From NCBI GenBank assembly GCA_041394185.1, contig JAWKIQ010000002.1, positions 930,001-994,000 of the forward strand: DNA of 64,000 nucleotides, in the 5' to 3' direction. The translations under genes and the position numbers were made by a program. The notes beneath the pieces were generated by a model, which was given only the letters and a program-made list of their open reading frames with translations, had not been told where the DNA came from and ran no database searches. Positions 24,351-32,866 of this stretch are shown one piece after another (positions within the stretch are counted from its first letter, which is position 1; each line of letters starts with the position of its first letter). Source of the DNA: Acidimicrobiales bacterium (GTDB taxonomy: Bacteria; Actinomycetota; Acidimicrobiia; Acidimicrobiales; Poriferisodalaceae).

Positions 24351-25213
24351 TGGCGAGGTAGAGCTCCGGCCGAGGCCAGAATCTCGCGGGCGATGCTGAC
24401 CCTGTAATCAGGGTTGATCTGGGCGGCGAGGTCCGGGTCGACCGGTAGGTCGACGTTGAGTGCAAACACCCAGCTCGCGCCGTCGAATTCGGTGAAGCCG
24501 ACCAACCACCCGATCACGGGTTCTTCGGCCAGTGCGGTGCCAGTCTTGTGGCCCCAGACCCAATCCGGACCCGCTTCTCGTACCAATATCTCTCGCACCG
24601 AAGCCTGATCGGCTGGGTCAAACGGGAGCCCGTCGACCATGAGTCTTGCCAACACGTCGACCTGTTCGATCGCCGAGATTCGCAGGTCGCCTCGCAGCCA
24701 GAACGAATCGATGGGTCCGCCGATGTCGGAGTTCCCGTAGTCGACCTCGGACACAAGTCGCTGCATCCGCTCACTTCCCACCCTGCGAGCGAGATCCTGA
24801 TAGACCCAAACCGCCGAGAACTCGATCGCAGTGCGCAGGGAATGATCCTGGTTCCACACATCGACGTCGCGCTCGACACCGTCCCACGTCACTATCTCGT
24901 CGACGGTGCTGATCACCCCCGTGTCGAGAGCGATCAGCGAGTTGATGATCTTGAAGGTGGACGCCGGGGTGAATCGTTCGCTCCAGCGATTGCTCCCGCC
25001 AACGTCAACCACGTCTGACTCGAGCCTGTGAAGAACGAACGTGCCTACTACGCCGGCGTCCTCGAACTGTGACTCCCACTCCGTGTGCACGACGATTTCA
25101 ACTTCGGTTCCGGCGAGTAGTGCAACGTCGCTGGGTTCGGAGGGGGCGCAACCGGACGCCAAAAAGATGAGTGAGGCGAGCGCCACTGCGCCCCGACCTC
25201 GCAGGTATCGCAA
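24335..25213 (-). CDS. Class D beta-lactamase-like lipoprotein
   Basis: 292 aa. A lipoprotein signal peptide MRYLRGRGAVALASLIFLASGC (lipobox ASGC, Cys22) precedes a serine beta-lactamase/transpeptidase fold with the class D motif set: S85-T-F-K88, S133-A-V135, Y159-G-N161 followed by FWLRG, and K223-T-G225. The Tyr-Gly-Asn and FWL features are diagnostic for OXA-type class D enzymes. All catalytic residues are present; substrate range is unknown. It starts 19 nt after csrA on the same strand, so it appears to be the last gene of the flgN-flgK-flgL-fliW-csrA operon, an odd place. Its lipidation would need Lgt, whose gene in this window is broken. Confidence 0.9.
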   Translation of the reverse strand: MRYLRGRGAVALASLIFLASGCAPSEPSDVALLAGTEVEIVVHTEWESQFEDAGVVGTFVLHRLESDVVDVGGSNRWSERFTPASTFKIINSLIALDTGVISTVDEIVTWDGVERDVDVWNQDHSLRTAIEFSAVWVYQDLARRVGSERMQRLVSEVDYGNSDIGGPIDSFWLRGDLRISAIEQVDVLARLMVDGLPFDPADQASVREILVREAGPDWVWGHKTGTALAEEPVIGWLVGFTEFDGASWVFALNVDLPVDPDLAAQINPDYRVSIAREILASAGALPRHQRAR

Positions 25214-25232
25214 GACGCCACCCTTGGCGCTG

Positions 25233-25475
25233 TCAGCCCTGTTTGGGGCGCTTGGGTGCGGTGCGGTTCAGCAGGGGAGATGCGATGTCGGCCGAGCGGG
25301 CCGCGGCGGCGTTCTCTTCGACCACCTGGCGATAGATCTCTTCACGGTGAACGGGAACCGAGCGAGGGGCGTCGATTCCGACCCGCACCTGATCTCCTCG
25401 GATATCGATGATGGTGACGGTCACCGAATGACCGATGATCACCGCTTCGCCCTTGCGGCGTGAGAGAACGAGCAT
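25233..25475 (-). CDS. csrA: Carbon storage regulator CsrA
   Basis: 80 aa. The core MLVLSRRKGEAVIIGHSVTVTIIDIRGDQVRVGIDAPRSVPVHREEIY is the complete CsrA fold, including the RNA-binding Leu4/Arg6-Arg7 strand and the VPVHREEI stretch with the second RNA-binding Arg. CsrA dimers bind GGA motifs in mRNA leaders and usually block the ribosome. A tail of ~22 residues (ENAAAARSADIASPLLNRTAPKRPKQG) extends beyond the core. It lies 3 nt after fliW, the gene for its protein antagonist. Confidence 0.97.
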   Translation of the reverse strand: MLVLSRRKGEAVIIGHSVTVTIIDIRGDQVRVGIDAPRSVPVHREEIYRQVVEENAAAARSADIASPLLNRTAPKRPKQG

Positions 25476-25478
25476 CGA

Positions 25479-25934
25479 TCAGCTTTCCGTCAGGTCGACC
25501 CGCGCCCGAACAGGGTATTCGGACTCGGCCAGTACGACCTGGCGGGCCTGGAAGGTCTTCAGGTTGACGATGAACGGCCCGAGCAAGTTCACGTACACGC
25601 AACCCTCTTCGGCGTTCAATGTCACCGGATTGAAGATGGTGACGTCGTCCTCGCTGGTGGCGCCGATGCGCTCGAGTTCAGAGTCGGGAACGTCGGGTGC
25701 GTAGTCGGGGAACAGGATCCACGGCTGGGTCACCACCATCGACAGCTCGCCGTCGAGCGAGCGCAACAGTTGGAACAGTGCGTCTTCGGGCGCGTCGGGC
25801 GAGACCTCGGTGAGCACGAACTGTGTCACAGCGGGCAGGCCGATGATGCCGTCTTCGAAGGTGAGGATCGTTGGGTTCGGGGAGTTCACGGTCTCGCCAT
25901 TGTCTCGCGAAACTTCTGCTAGTTGGGTGATCAC
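25479..25934 (-). CDS. fliW: Flagellar assembly factor FliW
   Basis: 151 aa from the GTG at 25934-25932, which has GAGG about 8 nt upstream; a longer reading would overlap flgL more. Typical FliW sequence: ILTFEDGIIGLPAVTQFVLTEV, MVVTQPWILFPDYAPDVPD, VTIFNPVTLNAEEGCVYVNLLGPFIVN and QVVLAESEYPVRARV. FliW binds either flagellin or CsrA. When flagellin is secreted, FliW is freed to inhibit CsrA and flagellin translation rises. Gene order flgL-fliW-csrA matches Gram-positive models. Confidence 0.96.
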   Translation of the reverse strand: MITQLAEVSRDNGETVNSPNPTILTFEDGIIGLPAVTQFVLTEVSPDAPEDALFQLLRSLDGELSMVVTQPWILFPDYAPDVPDSELERIGATSEDDVTIFNPVTLNAEEGCVYVNLLGPFIVNLKTFQARQVVLAESEYPVRARVDLTES

Positions 25935-25944
25935 CGAGTAATCC

Positions 25945-26829
25945 TCACCTGAGGTAGTTGAGCAGTGAAGGCTGAAGAGCACGACCGATGGCGCCGAGCG
26001 TGGTCTGAAGTGCGACCTCCTCGGTATTGACCTTCATGATCGCTTCGGCCAGGTCTACGTCTTCGACCTGTGAAATCTGCCGCTGCAGGGTCTCGTCGAT
26101 TTCGAGGTTGCGGCCCAGCGCGGTTTCGATGCGGTTGCCCGCGGCACCGAGTCTTGCAAGACCGGTTTCTATTCGCCCTGTCACGCGGTCGATGGCGTCG
26201 AGTCCCGACGCCACAGCGGAAGTGTCGCCTGCAGTCACGTCGGCGGCCAACTGATCGAGAACATCGAACGCCGATTCGCCGGCATCGAAGCCCAGCACCT
26301 CGCTGCCCAGCAGGTTCACCGAGATGGTCTCGGTTGTGCTGATGCGGCGCTGCAGGGTGCCTGAGTCACCGGTGTAGGTCCACGTTCCGGCGACGTCGGC
26401 CACAGCGTCTCCGGCGGCGGTGCCGGCAAACAGGCCGTGGCCCAAGAAGCTGCTGTTGGAGAGTTCGACCATCTCGTCTCGGATCGAGGTGATCTCCTCG
26501 GCGATCGCGTTGCGTTCGGACGGTTGCAGTGTGCTGGCTCCGCGGATCGCCAGATCGCGAGCACGACGCATCGTCGACAGCATCGACTGAAGCTTCGAGT
26601 CGGCCAGGTTGATCCTGGTCATCGCGTCTTCGGCGTTGCGGCTGGCCTGCTCTACCGACCGGCGTTCCGACCGAAGGGCCAGCGAGGTGTTCATTCCCGA
26701 TACGTCCTCGGATGAGTTGAGGAAGTTCTTTCCGCTGGCCAGCTGGTTCTGTGCCCTGTCGAAGGAAGCCAAACGGCTCTGCAGACGATTCAGGGTCTGG
26801 GCGACCATCGTCTCTGAGCTGACTCTCAT
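25945..26829 (-). CDS. flgL: Hook-filament junction protein FlgL
   Basis: 294 aa. Flagellin-like ends: MRVSSETMVAQTLNRLQSRLASFDRAQNQLASGKNFLNSSEDVSGMNTSLALRSERRSVEQASRNAEDAMTRI at the N-terminus and QISQVEDVDLAEAIMKVNTEEVALQTTLGAIGRALQPSLLNYL at the C-terminus. The short variable middle contains SFLGHGLFAGTAAGDAVADVAGTW. FlgL joins FlgK to the filament. Located 13 nt after flgK. Confidence 0.96.
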   Translation of the reverse strand: MRVSSETMVAQTLNRLQSRLASFDRAQNQLASGKNFLNSSEDVSGMNTSLALRSERRSVEQASRNAEDAMTRINLADSKLQSMLSTMRRARDLAIRGASTLQPSERNAIAEEITSIRDEMVELSNSSFLGHGLFAGTAAGDAVADVAGTWTYTGDSGTLQRRISTTETISVNLLGSEVLGFDAGESAFDVLDQLAADVTAGDTSAVASGLDAIDRVTGRIETGLARLGAAGNRIETALGRNLEIDETLQRQISQVEDVDLAEAIMKVNTEEVALQTTLGAIGRALQPSLLNYLR

Positions 26830-26842
26830 CGTCTACCTCCGA

Positions 26843-28207
26843 TCATCGGCCGACCAGGCCGGTGCGGTTGATCAGCGTGTTCAACGCCTCGTCTGCGGCC
26901 GTGATCACGCGAGCGGCGGCCTCGTAGGCCCTCTGGTACTGGATCAGGGCGACCATCTCCTCGTCGATGTTCACGCCCGTGGCCCCCGAGCGCTGAAGTT
27001 CGGCCGAGAGCTGCAGATCGGCGTTGGCATCGGCTGACGCCAGCGCCTGGGCCGTGCGGCTGCCGATGTCGGTGACCAGGCCTCGTGCCGACTCGAGCAG
27101 TATCGGCGAGCCGGGTCCGAGCGCTTCGTTGCGCAACTCGGCCATGAACCTGGCGTTGTCGCCGTCGTGGATCGGGAATGGTGTGCCGTCCACTCCGGAC
27201 ACGGCGAGATCGTCGATGCTGGCCAGCACCGAAGTCAGCGTCCGCGCCGGGTCGGTGATGTCGTAGCTGAACAAGGCTCCGCCCGCCACACCGCTGTCGA
27301 CGAAGCCCGCAGCGTGACGGGTGTTCATGGCGTCGTGGATGTCGATGGCCAACTGGTCGAGCTGTGTGTTGATCGATGCGGCATCATCGACGATGAAGCT
27401 CTGGAACCCACCCACAGAACCCCCGGCGCGCAGTGCGCTTCCGTTCGCGTGCAGCAGTTGAAGCGAGCTGGCGTCCCAGCTGACGTGTTTGGCGCTCTGC
27501 CCGTCGACCAAGGCCAAACCGTTCAGGCTGACTCTCACCGACGCGTTGTCCAGGTGGGTGACGTGCACGCCGAGCTTCTCGGACAGCTCGTCCAGCAACA
27601 GGTTGCGTCTGTCGATCAGGTCGTTCGGTGTCGATCGCGAGGCGATCACCTGCTGGATGGAACCGTTCAGCTCGGCAATCTCGTCGATGACGAGGTTTAT
27701 GTCCTTCAGCTCGCTGGTCAGCTGTGTTCCGGTGTCGGCGACCAGGTCGTCCATGCCCTCGGCGATCGCGTTGAAACGACCGGCGATCACCTCCAGCTGG
27801 TTCTTGACGGTGGTTCGCTTGCCCGCATCGCTCGGGTCGAGCGACAAGTCCTCGAGGCCATTCCACAGGTCGTCCAGGGCAGAGGCGATGCCAAAGTCCG
27901 GTTCGCCCAACAGGCCCTCGGCCCTGGCGAGCAGTTCGGCGTTGGCGCTGTAGCCGGCGGTCTGGGCCCGCGCGTCGCGCACCCTCGCGTCCAAGAAGAG
28001 ATCGCGGGCAGCGGTGATGTCGTCGACCTTCACGCCGGTGCCCAGACGCCCGACGATCTTGTCGATGTTGGGTAGCGCCCTTTGGTCGATGCGCTGCCTG
28101 GCGTAACCCTCGGTGTTGGCGTTGGCGACGTTGTTGGACGTCGTATCGATGCCGATCTGGGCGACATTCAGGCCGGAGTAGCCGGTGTGCAGAGACTGAA
28201 TGGGCAT
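26843..28207 (-). CDS. flgK: Hook-associated protein FlgK
   Basis: 454 aa. N-terminal MPIQSLHTGYSGLNVAQIGIDTTSNNVANANTEGYARQRI is the FlgK signature. The C-terminus GATGVNIDEEMVALIQYQRAYEAAARVITAADEALNTLINRTGLVGR is the matching assembly helix. FlgK is the first hook-filament junction ring. Standard length for the Gram-positive form. It begins 6 nt after the FlgN-like gene. Confidence 0.97.
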   Translation of the reverse strand: MPIQSLHTGYSGLNVAQIGIDTTSNNVANANTEGYARQRIDQRALPNIDKIVGRLGTGVKVDDITAARDLFLDARVRDARAQTAGYSANAELLARAEGLLGEPDFGIASALDDLWNGLEDLSLDPSDAGKRTTVKNQLEVIAGRFNAIAEGMDDLVADTGTQLTSELKDINLVIDEIAELNGSIQQVIASRSTPNDLIDRRNLLLDELSEKLGVHVTHLDNASVRVSLNGLALVDGQSAKHVSWDASSLQLLHANGSALRAGGSVGGFQSFIVDDAASINTQLDQLAIDIHDAMNTRHAAGFVDSGVAGGALFSYDITDPARTLTSVLASIDDLAVSGVDGTPFPIHDGDNARFMAELRNEALGPGSPILLESARGLVTDIGSRTAQALASADANADLQLSAELQRSGATGVNIDEEMVALIQYQRAYEAAARVITAADEALNTLINRTGLVGR

Positions 28208-28213
28208 GATTCC

Positions 28214-28783
28214 TCAGGCTCTGTGGTCTAGGAGTCGGGGACTCGAGCCCACGGGTTCGGAGTAGGTGACCTTGTCTTTGCCCGCACCTATGAGCGAGTC
28301 GAGGGTCCTCATCACCAGGAGGTGATTCGATGAGACGACGCCCCCGGCCCGTGCCAAGCGATCGCGGGTCTTGGCCACCAGCGAGTCGAGTTCGATGAGT
28401 TGTTCGACCAGCTCGTCGCGGCGATCGTTGGGTGATCGGCTGACCAGACCGACGAGGGTCTGCGAGTCAGGCGGCAGGTTGTAGGCGGTCGAAACGCGGC
28501 GCGAGGTGTCTATCGCCCGTTCGGCCGCAATGCGAAACCGCGCCAGCGACGAGGTCATCTCGTTGCTCAGGAGATCCAGATGGCTGCGGTCGTCGCTGGC
28601 CGCGTGTAGCGCCAGTACCGTCGAGCGATAGTTGAGCTCGTCGAGCGCCTCTCTCACGGCATCGACCTGCGACGCCAGCACGTCGAAGGGCTGGGTCGAT
28701 TCGGTCGCCGGCCCGGGCGCGCCAGGTCCAGCGACGTCGATGTCGCGATGAGATGCCTCACCGGGATGGACCTGCGGTGTCAC
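28214..28783 (-). CDS. flgN: FlgN-like export chaperone (copy 2)
   Basis: 189 aa from GTG 28783-28781. After a disordered ~30-residue start the protein is helical (DVLASQVDAVREALDELNYRSTVLALHAASDDRSHLDLLSNEMTSSLARFRIAAERAI...RDELVEQLIELDSLVAKTRDRLARAGGVV). It lies directly before flgK and flgL, the proteins FlgN escorts to the export gate, which makes this the better FlgN candidate of the two copies. No Shine-Dalgarno is seen; the promoter-like element ends 7 nt before the GTG, so the mRNA may be leaderless. Confidence 0.65.
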   Translation of the reverse strand: MTPQVHPGEASHRDIDVAGPGAPGPATESTQPFDVLASQVDAVREALDELNYRSTVLALHAASDDRSHLDLLSNEMTSSLARFRIAAERAIDTSRRVSTAYNLPPDSQTLVGLVSRSPNDRRDELVEQLIELDSLVAKTRDRLARAGGVVSSNHLLVMRTLDSLIGAGKDKVTYSEPVGSSPRLLDHRA

Positions 28784-28790
28784 AATGGGG

Positions 28791-28818
28791 TTGTCGACCG
28801 CAGGGCCCCATCGGTTTA
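28791..28818 (-). promoter_or_regulatory. Candidate FliA-type promoter for flgN-flgK-flgL-fliW-csrA
   Basis: On the reverse strand TAAA (28818-28815), 16 nt, GTCGACAA (28798-28791). The GTG start of the FlgN-like gene follows after 7 nt, the distance expected for a leaderless transcript. Confidence 0.5.
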
Positions 28819-28878
28819 GCGGGCCCGGCCCGGTGCGAAAATTTTCTTCCGGAATCGCTTCAGAAACAGAACTTGCGG

Positions 28879-28899
28879 TCGACAGTGACCCACTGTCGA
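28879..28899. promoter_or_regulatory. Perfect inverted repeat in the divergent flgN/GGDEF-like gap
   Basis: TCGACAGT (28879-28886), 5-nt spacer, ACTGTCGA (28892-28899). It sits 49 nt before the ATG of the GGDEF-like gene in a divergent promoter region that also holds an AT palindrome GAAAATTTTC (28837-28846). Candidate operator or RNA hairpin; no regulator can be named. Confidence 0.4.
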
Positions 28900-28947
28900 T
28901 GAGACACCCGGCGCCAATTGCGTCGATCGTCGACCCAGGGAGGGACC

Positions 28948-29529
28948 ATGAACGACGACACGATCGAATTGACCAACGTCGAGGAACGGCTGCAAGAGCG
29001 CATCCGCGATCTCGAATCAGAGAATGCGCACCTGCGTTTGCAGCTCGCGATCATGTCCTCGACCGATCCGGTCACGGGCCTTGCCAACAGGGCTGGCATC
29101 GTCGATTCGATCGAGGTGGCGATCAACCGGCTGCCCCGGATGAGCGAGCCCTTTGCCGTCGTCGGCGTGCGGTTCCCGCAGCTCAACGAACTGAACGACG
29201 ACGACCTTCGCATCGACGCCGTTCGTGATCTGGGCGCGCTGCTGGCCGCCGGGTTGCGCAACGTCGACCGGGTTGGTCGCATCGACGACACCACGTTCGT
29301 CGCAGTGTTGGCCAACATTCCAACCGACCACGTCTCCACGGTTACAGACCGCACCCGCGGCACGCTTGGGGCGCTGGTCGAGGTCGCCGGCCTGCCCGAG
29401 TCTTCGCTGGAGCCTGGCCTTTGTGCGATCTCGGTGGTCGATCCGGCTCACCAGACGAACGCGATGGTCTTGCTGGAGACGATCTCCGAGCACCTGTCGT
29501 CGGGCGAGACCTCGTTGGTCGTCTTCTGA
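28948..29529 (+). CDS. Degenerate GGDEF-fold protein
   Basis: 193 aa from ATG 28948 (AGGGAGGGA upstream). A coiled-coil start (NVEERLQERIRDLESENAHLRLQL) leads into the GGDEF entry motif SSTDPVTGLANRAGIVDSIEVAI. The active-site loop that should read R(Y/F)GGDEF reads RIDDTTF (near residue 112), so it cannot be a normal diguanylate cyclase. The rest of the fold (ISVVDP..., final helix) is kept. It may bind nucleotide, act as a scaffold, or regulate another GGDEF/HD-GYP protein. It stands alone between two reverse-strand flagellar operons. Confidence 0.75.
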   Translation: MNDDTIELTNVEERLQERIRDLESENAHLRLQLAIMSSTDPVTGLANRAGIVDSIEVAINRLPRMSEPFAVVGVRFPQLNELNDDDLRIDAVRDLGALLAAGLRNVDRVGRIDDTTFVAVLANIPTDHVSTVTDRTRGTLGALVEVAGLPESSLEPGLCAISVVDPAHQTNAMVLLETISEHLSSGETSLVVF

Positions 29530-29546
29530 CCCAGGTCCGGGCGCTG

Positions 29547-30191
29547 TCAGCCCTGCTGACAGGCGTCCTCGATGATTCGCCTGACGGCCTTCCAGCCCGC
29601 CTCGCGGGTCATGTCGGCCATGACCCATTCGCCTCTCAGCTTGGCCTCGCCCGGCTTCAGCGTCGGGTCGGCTGCCACAACGATGGCGTCGCCGGGTAGG
29701 GCCTTTGCCAGCAAGGCGATGTCTTCTGGGTTGGCGTCGATGGTCACAGGCCCCGAGGGCAGCGACTCGAGCTCTAGCTGAAGGCGGTTGGCCAGCGCCT
29801 GACCGCCATCGTGTGGTGTGCGATCCATCACCCTGGTGGCTATCTCGATGGCGAGATCGATCAGGGCTTCGGTGGCCTGTCGGCGTGAACGGTCGTCGAG
29901 GTTCGCCAGAGCGGTAGCCGAAGACGAGATGCTGTTCGACAGCGACTCGATGCGGTCCGACGCGCGGGTCATGCCCTCGGCGAATCCGCGGTCGTAGCCC
30001 TCGCGCCGGGCCTGGTCGAGCCGTTCGTCGAGCTGGGCTGCAAACCTCGGGTCCAGCCTCGACAGCTCGTCGATGCCCGGTTGGGTGACGGTGCGCGGCC
30101 CCGATGGGGCCTGCGGCACGTCGTTTGGCTTGTTCGGCTGTGGGATCGCAAATGCGCCCTGGCGCACGACGCCTCCAGATCGGCGGTTCAT
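29547..30191 (-). CDS. fliH: Flagellar assembly protein FliH
   Basis: 214 aa. A Pro/Gln-rich start is followed by a helical rod with FliH-like small-residue heptads (RREGYDRGFAEGMTRASDRIESL) and a C-terminal V-ATPase subunit E-like domain (LIDLAIEIATRVMDR, VTIDANPEDIALLAK, GEWVMADMTREAGWKAVRRIIEDA). FliH dimers bind and restrain the FliI ATPase. The start overlaps the fliG stop (ATGA). Here it is separated from fliI by ~25 kb. Confidence 0.9.
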   Translation of the reverse strand: MNRRSGGVVRQGAFAIPQPNKPNDVPQAPSGPRTVTQPGIDELSRLDPRFAAQLDERLDQARREGYDRGFAEGMTRASDRIESLSNSISSSATALANLDDRSRRQATEALIDLAIEIATRVMDRTPHDGGQALANRLQLELESLPSGPVTIDANPEDIALLAKALPGDAIVVAADPTLKPGEAKLRGEWVMADMTREAGWKAVRRIIEDACQQG

Positions 30192-31198
30192 TCGATGAAC
30201 CCGCCGTCTGCGCCGGCTCGCATGGTGACCCTGCCCTCTTCTTCGAGCCTGCGGATGACGGCCACGATCGAGGTCTGAGCTCCCTCGACCTCGCTGACCT
30301 TCACCGGACCGAGGAATTCGATTTCATCCTGCAGCGAGGCCTTGGCGCGCTCGGACAGGTTGCGGAACACAGCGTCTTTGACCTCGTCCTTGACGCCCTT
30401 CAACGCCAAGGCCAGCTCCTTGGTGTCGACGGTGCGCATGACCTCTTGGAGGTCCTTGTCCGACATGCCGACGATGTCCTCGAAGATGAACATGAGGGTG
30501 CGGACCTCTTCGGCCAGTTCGGGTTCGGCTTCGGCCAGATGTCCCAGGATGTTCTTCTCGGTCGTGCGGTCGGTGGTGTTCAACAGGCCGGCAAGGCCTT
30601 CCGCGCCCGCCGACCCAGACGAGAGGTCTGCACCCGTCACGTTGCCCAGCCGCGTTCTCAGGCTGATCTCAACGGCGCGGATGATGTCGGGGCTGGCCGG
30701 TTCCAGCCTGGCGATGCGCAGTGCCACGTCGCACTGCAGGTCCTTGGGCAAAGAGGTCAGGATCTTCGCACCCAGCGATGTGGGCAGATGACTGATCACA
30801 AGCGACACGGTCTGCGGGTGCTCGTCGATGATGAACTGCAGGATGTGGTCGGCCTCGAACTGGGCGAGGAATCCGAACGGCCGGTTCTGGGCTGCGTCGA
30901 GCAGCCTCTGGATCATCTCTTCGCTGCGACCGCCCCTCCAACTCTCGAGAAGGGTTCGTGCGTAGTCGATGCCGCCGACCGAGTTCACGTTGCCGCTTAT
31001 CGCATCGCTGTAGAACTGGTCGAGCACGCCGTCGAGGGTGGTGGAAGGTACCCGACCAAGGCGCGATATCTCCTGGGCGACGGCCTCCACCTCGGTCTCG
31101 TCCATGAACGCCAGGATCGTCGCGGCCCGCTCGGGTCCGACGGCTATCAGGAAGGCGGCCACCTTCTGACGCGCCGTCATCTCGGCCAGTTCGGTCAT
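30188..31198 (-). CDS. fliG: Flagellar motor switch protein FliG
   Basis: 336 aa, normal length. N-terminal domain binding FliF: KVAAFLIAVGPERAATILAFMDETEVEAVAQEISRLG. Middle domain has EHPQTVSLVISHLPTSLGAKILTSLP, including the EHPQT variant of the EHPQ motif that contacts FliM. The C-terminal torque domain has LMFIFEDIVGMSDKDLQEVMRTVDTKELALALKG and LSERAKASLQDEIEFLGPVKVSEVEGAQ with the charged motor helix. FliG converts stator force to rotation. It starts 5 nt after fliF. Confidence 0.97.
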   Translation of the reverse strand: MTELAEMTARQKVAAFLIAVGPERAATILAFMDETEVEAVAQEISRLGRVPSTTLDGVLDQFYSDAISGNVNSVGGIDYARTLLESWRGGRSEEMIQRLLDAAQNRPFGFLAQFEADHILQFIIDEHPQTVSLVISHLPTSLGAKILTSLPKDLQCDVALRIARLEPASPDIIRAVEISLRTRLGNVTGADLSSGSAGAEGLAGLLNTTDRTTEKNILGHLAEAEPELAEEVRTLMFIFEDIVGMSDKDLQEVMRTVDTKELALALKGVKDEVKDAVFRNLSERAKASLQDEIEFLGPVKVSEVEGAQTSIVAVIRRLEEEGRVTMRAGADGGFIE

Positions 31199-31203
31199 CT
31201 CGT

Positions 31204-32766
31204 CTAGCCCTCAGCCAGCCAGCCACGCAGCAGGGTGGCGATGTCTTCGGGTTGGCGCTGCACCAGGTCCAGAACCTCGGTGCGCACCGAGGTGTCATCG
31301 CTGTCGCGATCGATGCTGGTCTCGCCCAGTTCGCCGGCGACCGCAGCTGCCAACGCCGGTGCCGGCGTTCCCTCAGCCAGTTCGATGGCATCCTCGGAAG
31401 GCTTCGTGCGCTTGCGACCCACCAATATCAGCCCCACGGCCGCGATCAGCAGGGCCAGCGCGCCCGCCACCTGGGGTATCAGGTCGAACATGCTCGAGGC
31501 CGGGGCCTGGGCTGTGGTGAGCGGGTCGGCGGTGCCTTCTTCTGGCACGGCGAACGGTGCGGCCGTCACCACGATGGTGTCGCCGCGCTCTGGAACGATG
31601 CCGATGCTGGCCGCGATCAGGGATTGGAGGGCCTCGGGGCTTGGAACAGGGTTGCCGGTCAGCGAGCCGTCATCCACCACGATGCCGACGTGCAGAGCTT
31701 CGACATCACCTGGCGCCTTTACCGTGTTGGTGATGACGTTGTTGATCCCGTACTCGGTGGCCAGTTCCTGCTTCTCGTAGTCGATCGTGCTGGTGTCGTC
31801 AGTGCCGTCGGGGTTTACGCCGTCGACGCCTGTCACGCCTCCAGGGGCAGCCGAACCGGGTCCGGTGAAGGTCTCGGTGACGCTGCTCTCGCGGATGGCG
31901 ACTGCAGTTTCGGGGTCGTAGGTCTCCTGGCGTGACTCGACCTGGTCGAAGCTCAGGTCGGCGCGGACCATCACCGATGCGCGGTCGCCCGCTCCCGCGG
32001 TCACCAGCAGTCGGGTGATGTCCTGCTCGAGGCGTTGCTCGAACTCGACGGTGCGAAGTACGTCGCGTCCGTTGGCGGTTGCTGGGTCTGCTCCATCGTC
32101 TGCGGCTTTCAGTGTGCGGCCCTGCAAATCGATGACGCTCACCGAGCCGATGTCGAGGTTCTCGACTGCGCCTGCCACCAACTGGGCGACAGCGTCGGTC
32201 TCCGACAACGAGAAGTCCGATGGCACGTCGACTATCACCGAGGCTTCGGCAGCCGCCCCATCGCCGAACAGACCGGCGTCGGGTATCACCAGGTGAACGG
32301 TCGCTGAGTTGATCCGGTCGAACTCGGAAAGGGTTCGGGCCAACTCGCCCTCGAGGGCGCGTTGAACGTTGATGCGTTCCAGATTGCTGCTGACAGCCAG
32401 GCCCTGGTTGTCGAGCAGTTCATACCCATCGCGGGTCATGTCTTCGCTGGTGTCGAGACCTGCGGCGCTGAGCCCGACCCGCGCCGAGTTCAGGTCGGCT
32501 CTGTTGACCATGACCCTGGTGCCCGCTGCCTCGACCCGATAGTCGACGCCGAGGCGGTCGAGCTCGTTGGTGATGTCGGCCAGCTCCGAAGCCGGAACGT
32601 CGGCGGCCAGCACCGAATAGGAGGGGCTGGAGATCCAGTTGAAGAACAGCACAGCGGCCAATCCGAAAACGGCAATGGCAGCACCCACCATGAACCTGTG
32701 GGCGATGGGCATCGCCTTGCCTACGGCAATCAGGCGATCTCTCGGGCTTGCGGATGTATCGGCCAT
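31204..32766 (-). CDS. fliF: Flagellar MS-ring protein FliF
   Basis: 520 aa. N-terminal membrane helix (FMVGAAIAVFGLAAVLFFNW), ring-building motifs (YSVLAADVPASELADITNELDRLGVDYRVEAAGTRVMVNRADLNSARVGLSAAGL; INVQRALEGELARTLSEFDRINSATVHLVIP), a Gly/Asp-rich periplasmic region, a second helix (VAGALALLIAAVGLILVG), and the cytoplasmic FliG-binding tail at the end (DLVQRQPEDIATLLRGWLAEG). FliF nucleates flagellum assembly. First gene of fliF-fliG-fliH; a 100-nt gap precedes it and no FliA-type element is seen there. Confidence 0.97.
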   Translation of the reverse strand: MADTSASPRDRLIAVGKAMPIAHRFMVGAAIAVFGLAAVLFFNWISSPSYSVLAADVPASELADITNELDRLGVDYRVEAAGTRVMVNRADLNSARVGLSAAGLDTSEDMTRDGYELLDNQGLAVSSNLERINVQRALEGELARTLSEFDRINSATVHLVIPDAGLFGDGAAAEASVIVDVPSDFSLSETDAVAQLVAGAVENLDIGSVSVIDLQGRTLKAADDGADPATANGRDVLRTVEFEQRLEQDITRLLVTAGAGDRASVMVRADLSFDQVESRQETYDPETAVAIRESSVTETFTGPGSAAPGGVTGVDGVNPDGTDDTSTIDYEKQELATEYGINNVITNTVKAPGDVEALHVGIVVDDGSLTGNPVPSPEALQSLIAASIGIVPERGDTIVVTAAPFAVPEEGTADPLTTAQAPASSMFDLIPQVAGALALLIAAVGLILVGRKRTKPSEDAIELAEGTPAPALAAAVAGELGETSIDRDSDDTSVRTEVLDLVQRQPEDIATLLRGWLAEG

Positions 32767-32866
32767 GCACCAGACCTCGGCAGAGTGAGTCTGCCGGCGT
32801 GAGGCTCGTCCGTGAGCTGTTCAGTTCCCGATGGTTCGTCGGCCGCGCCGGGGACCAATCAAGCGC

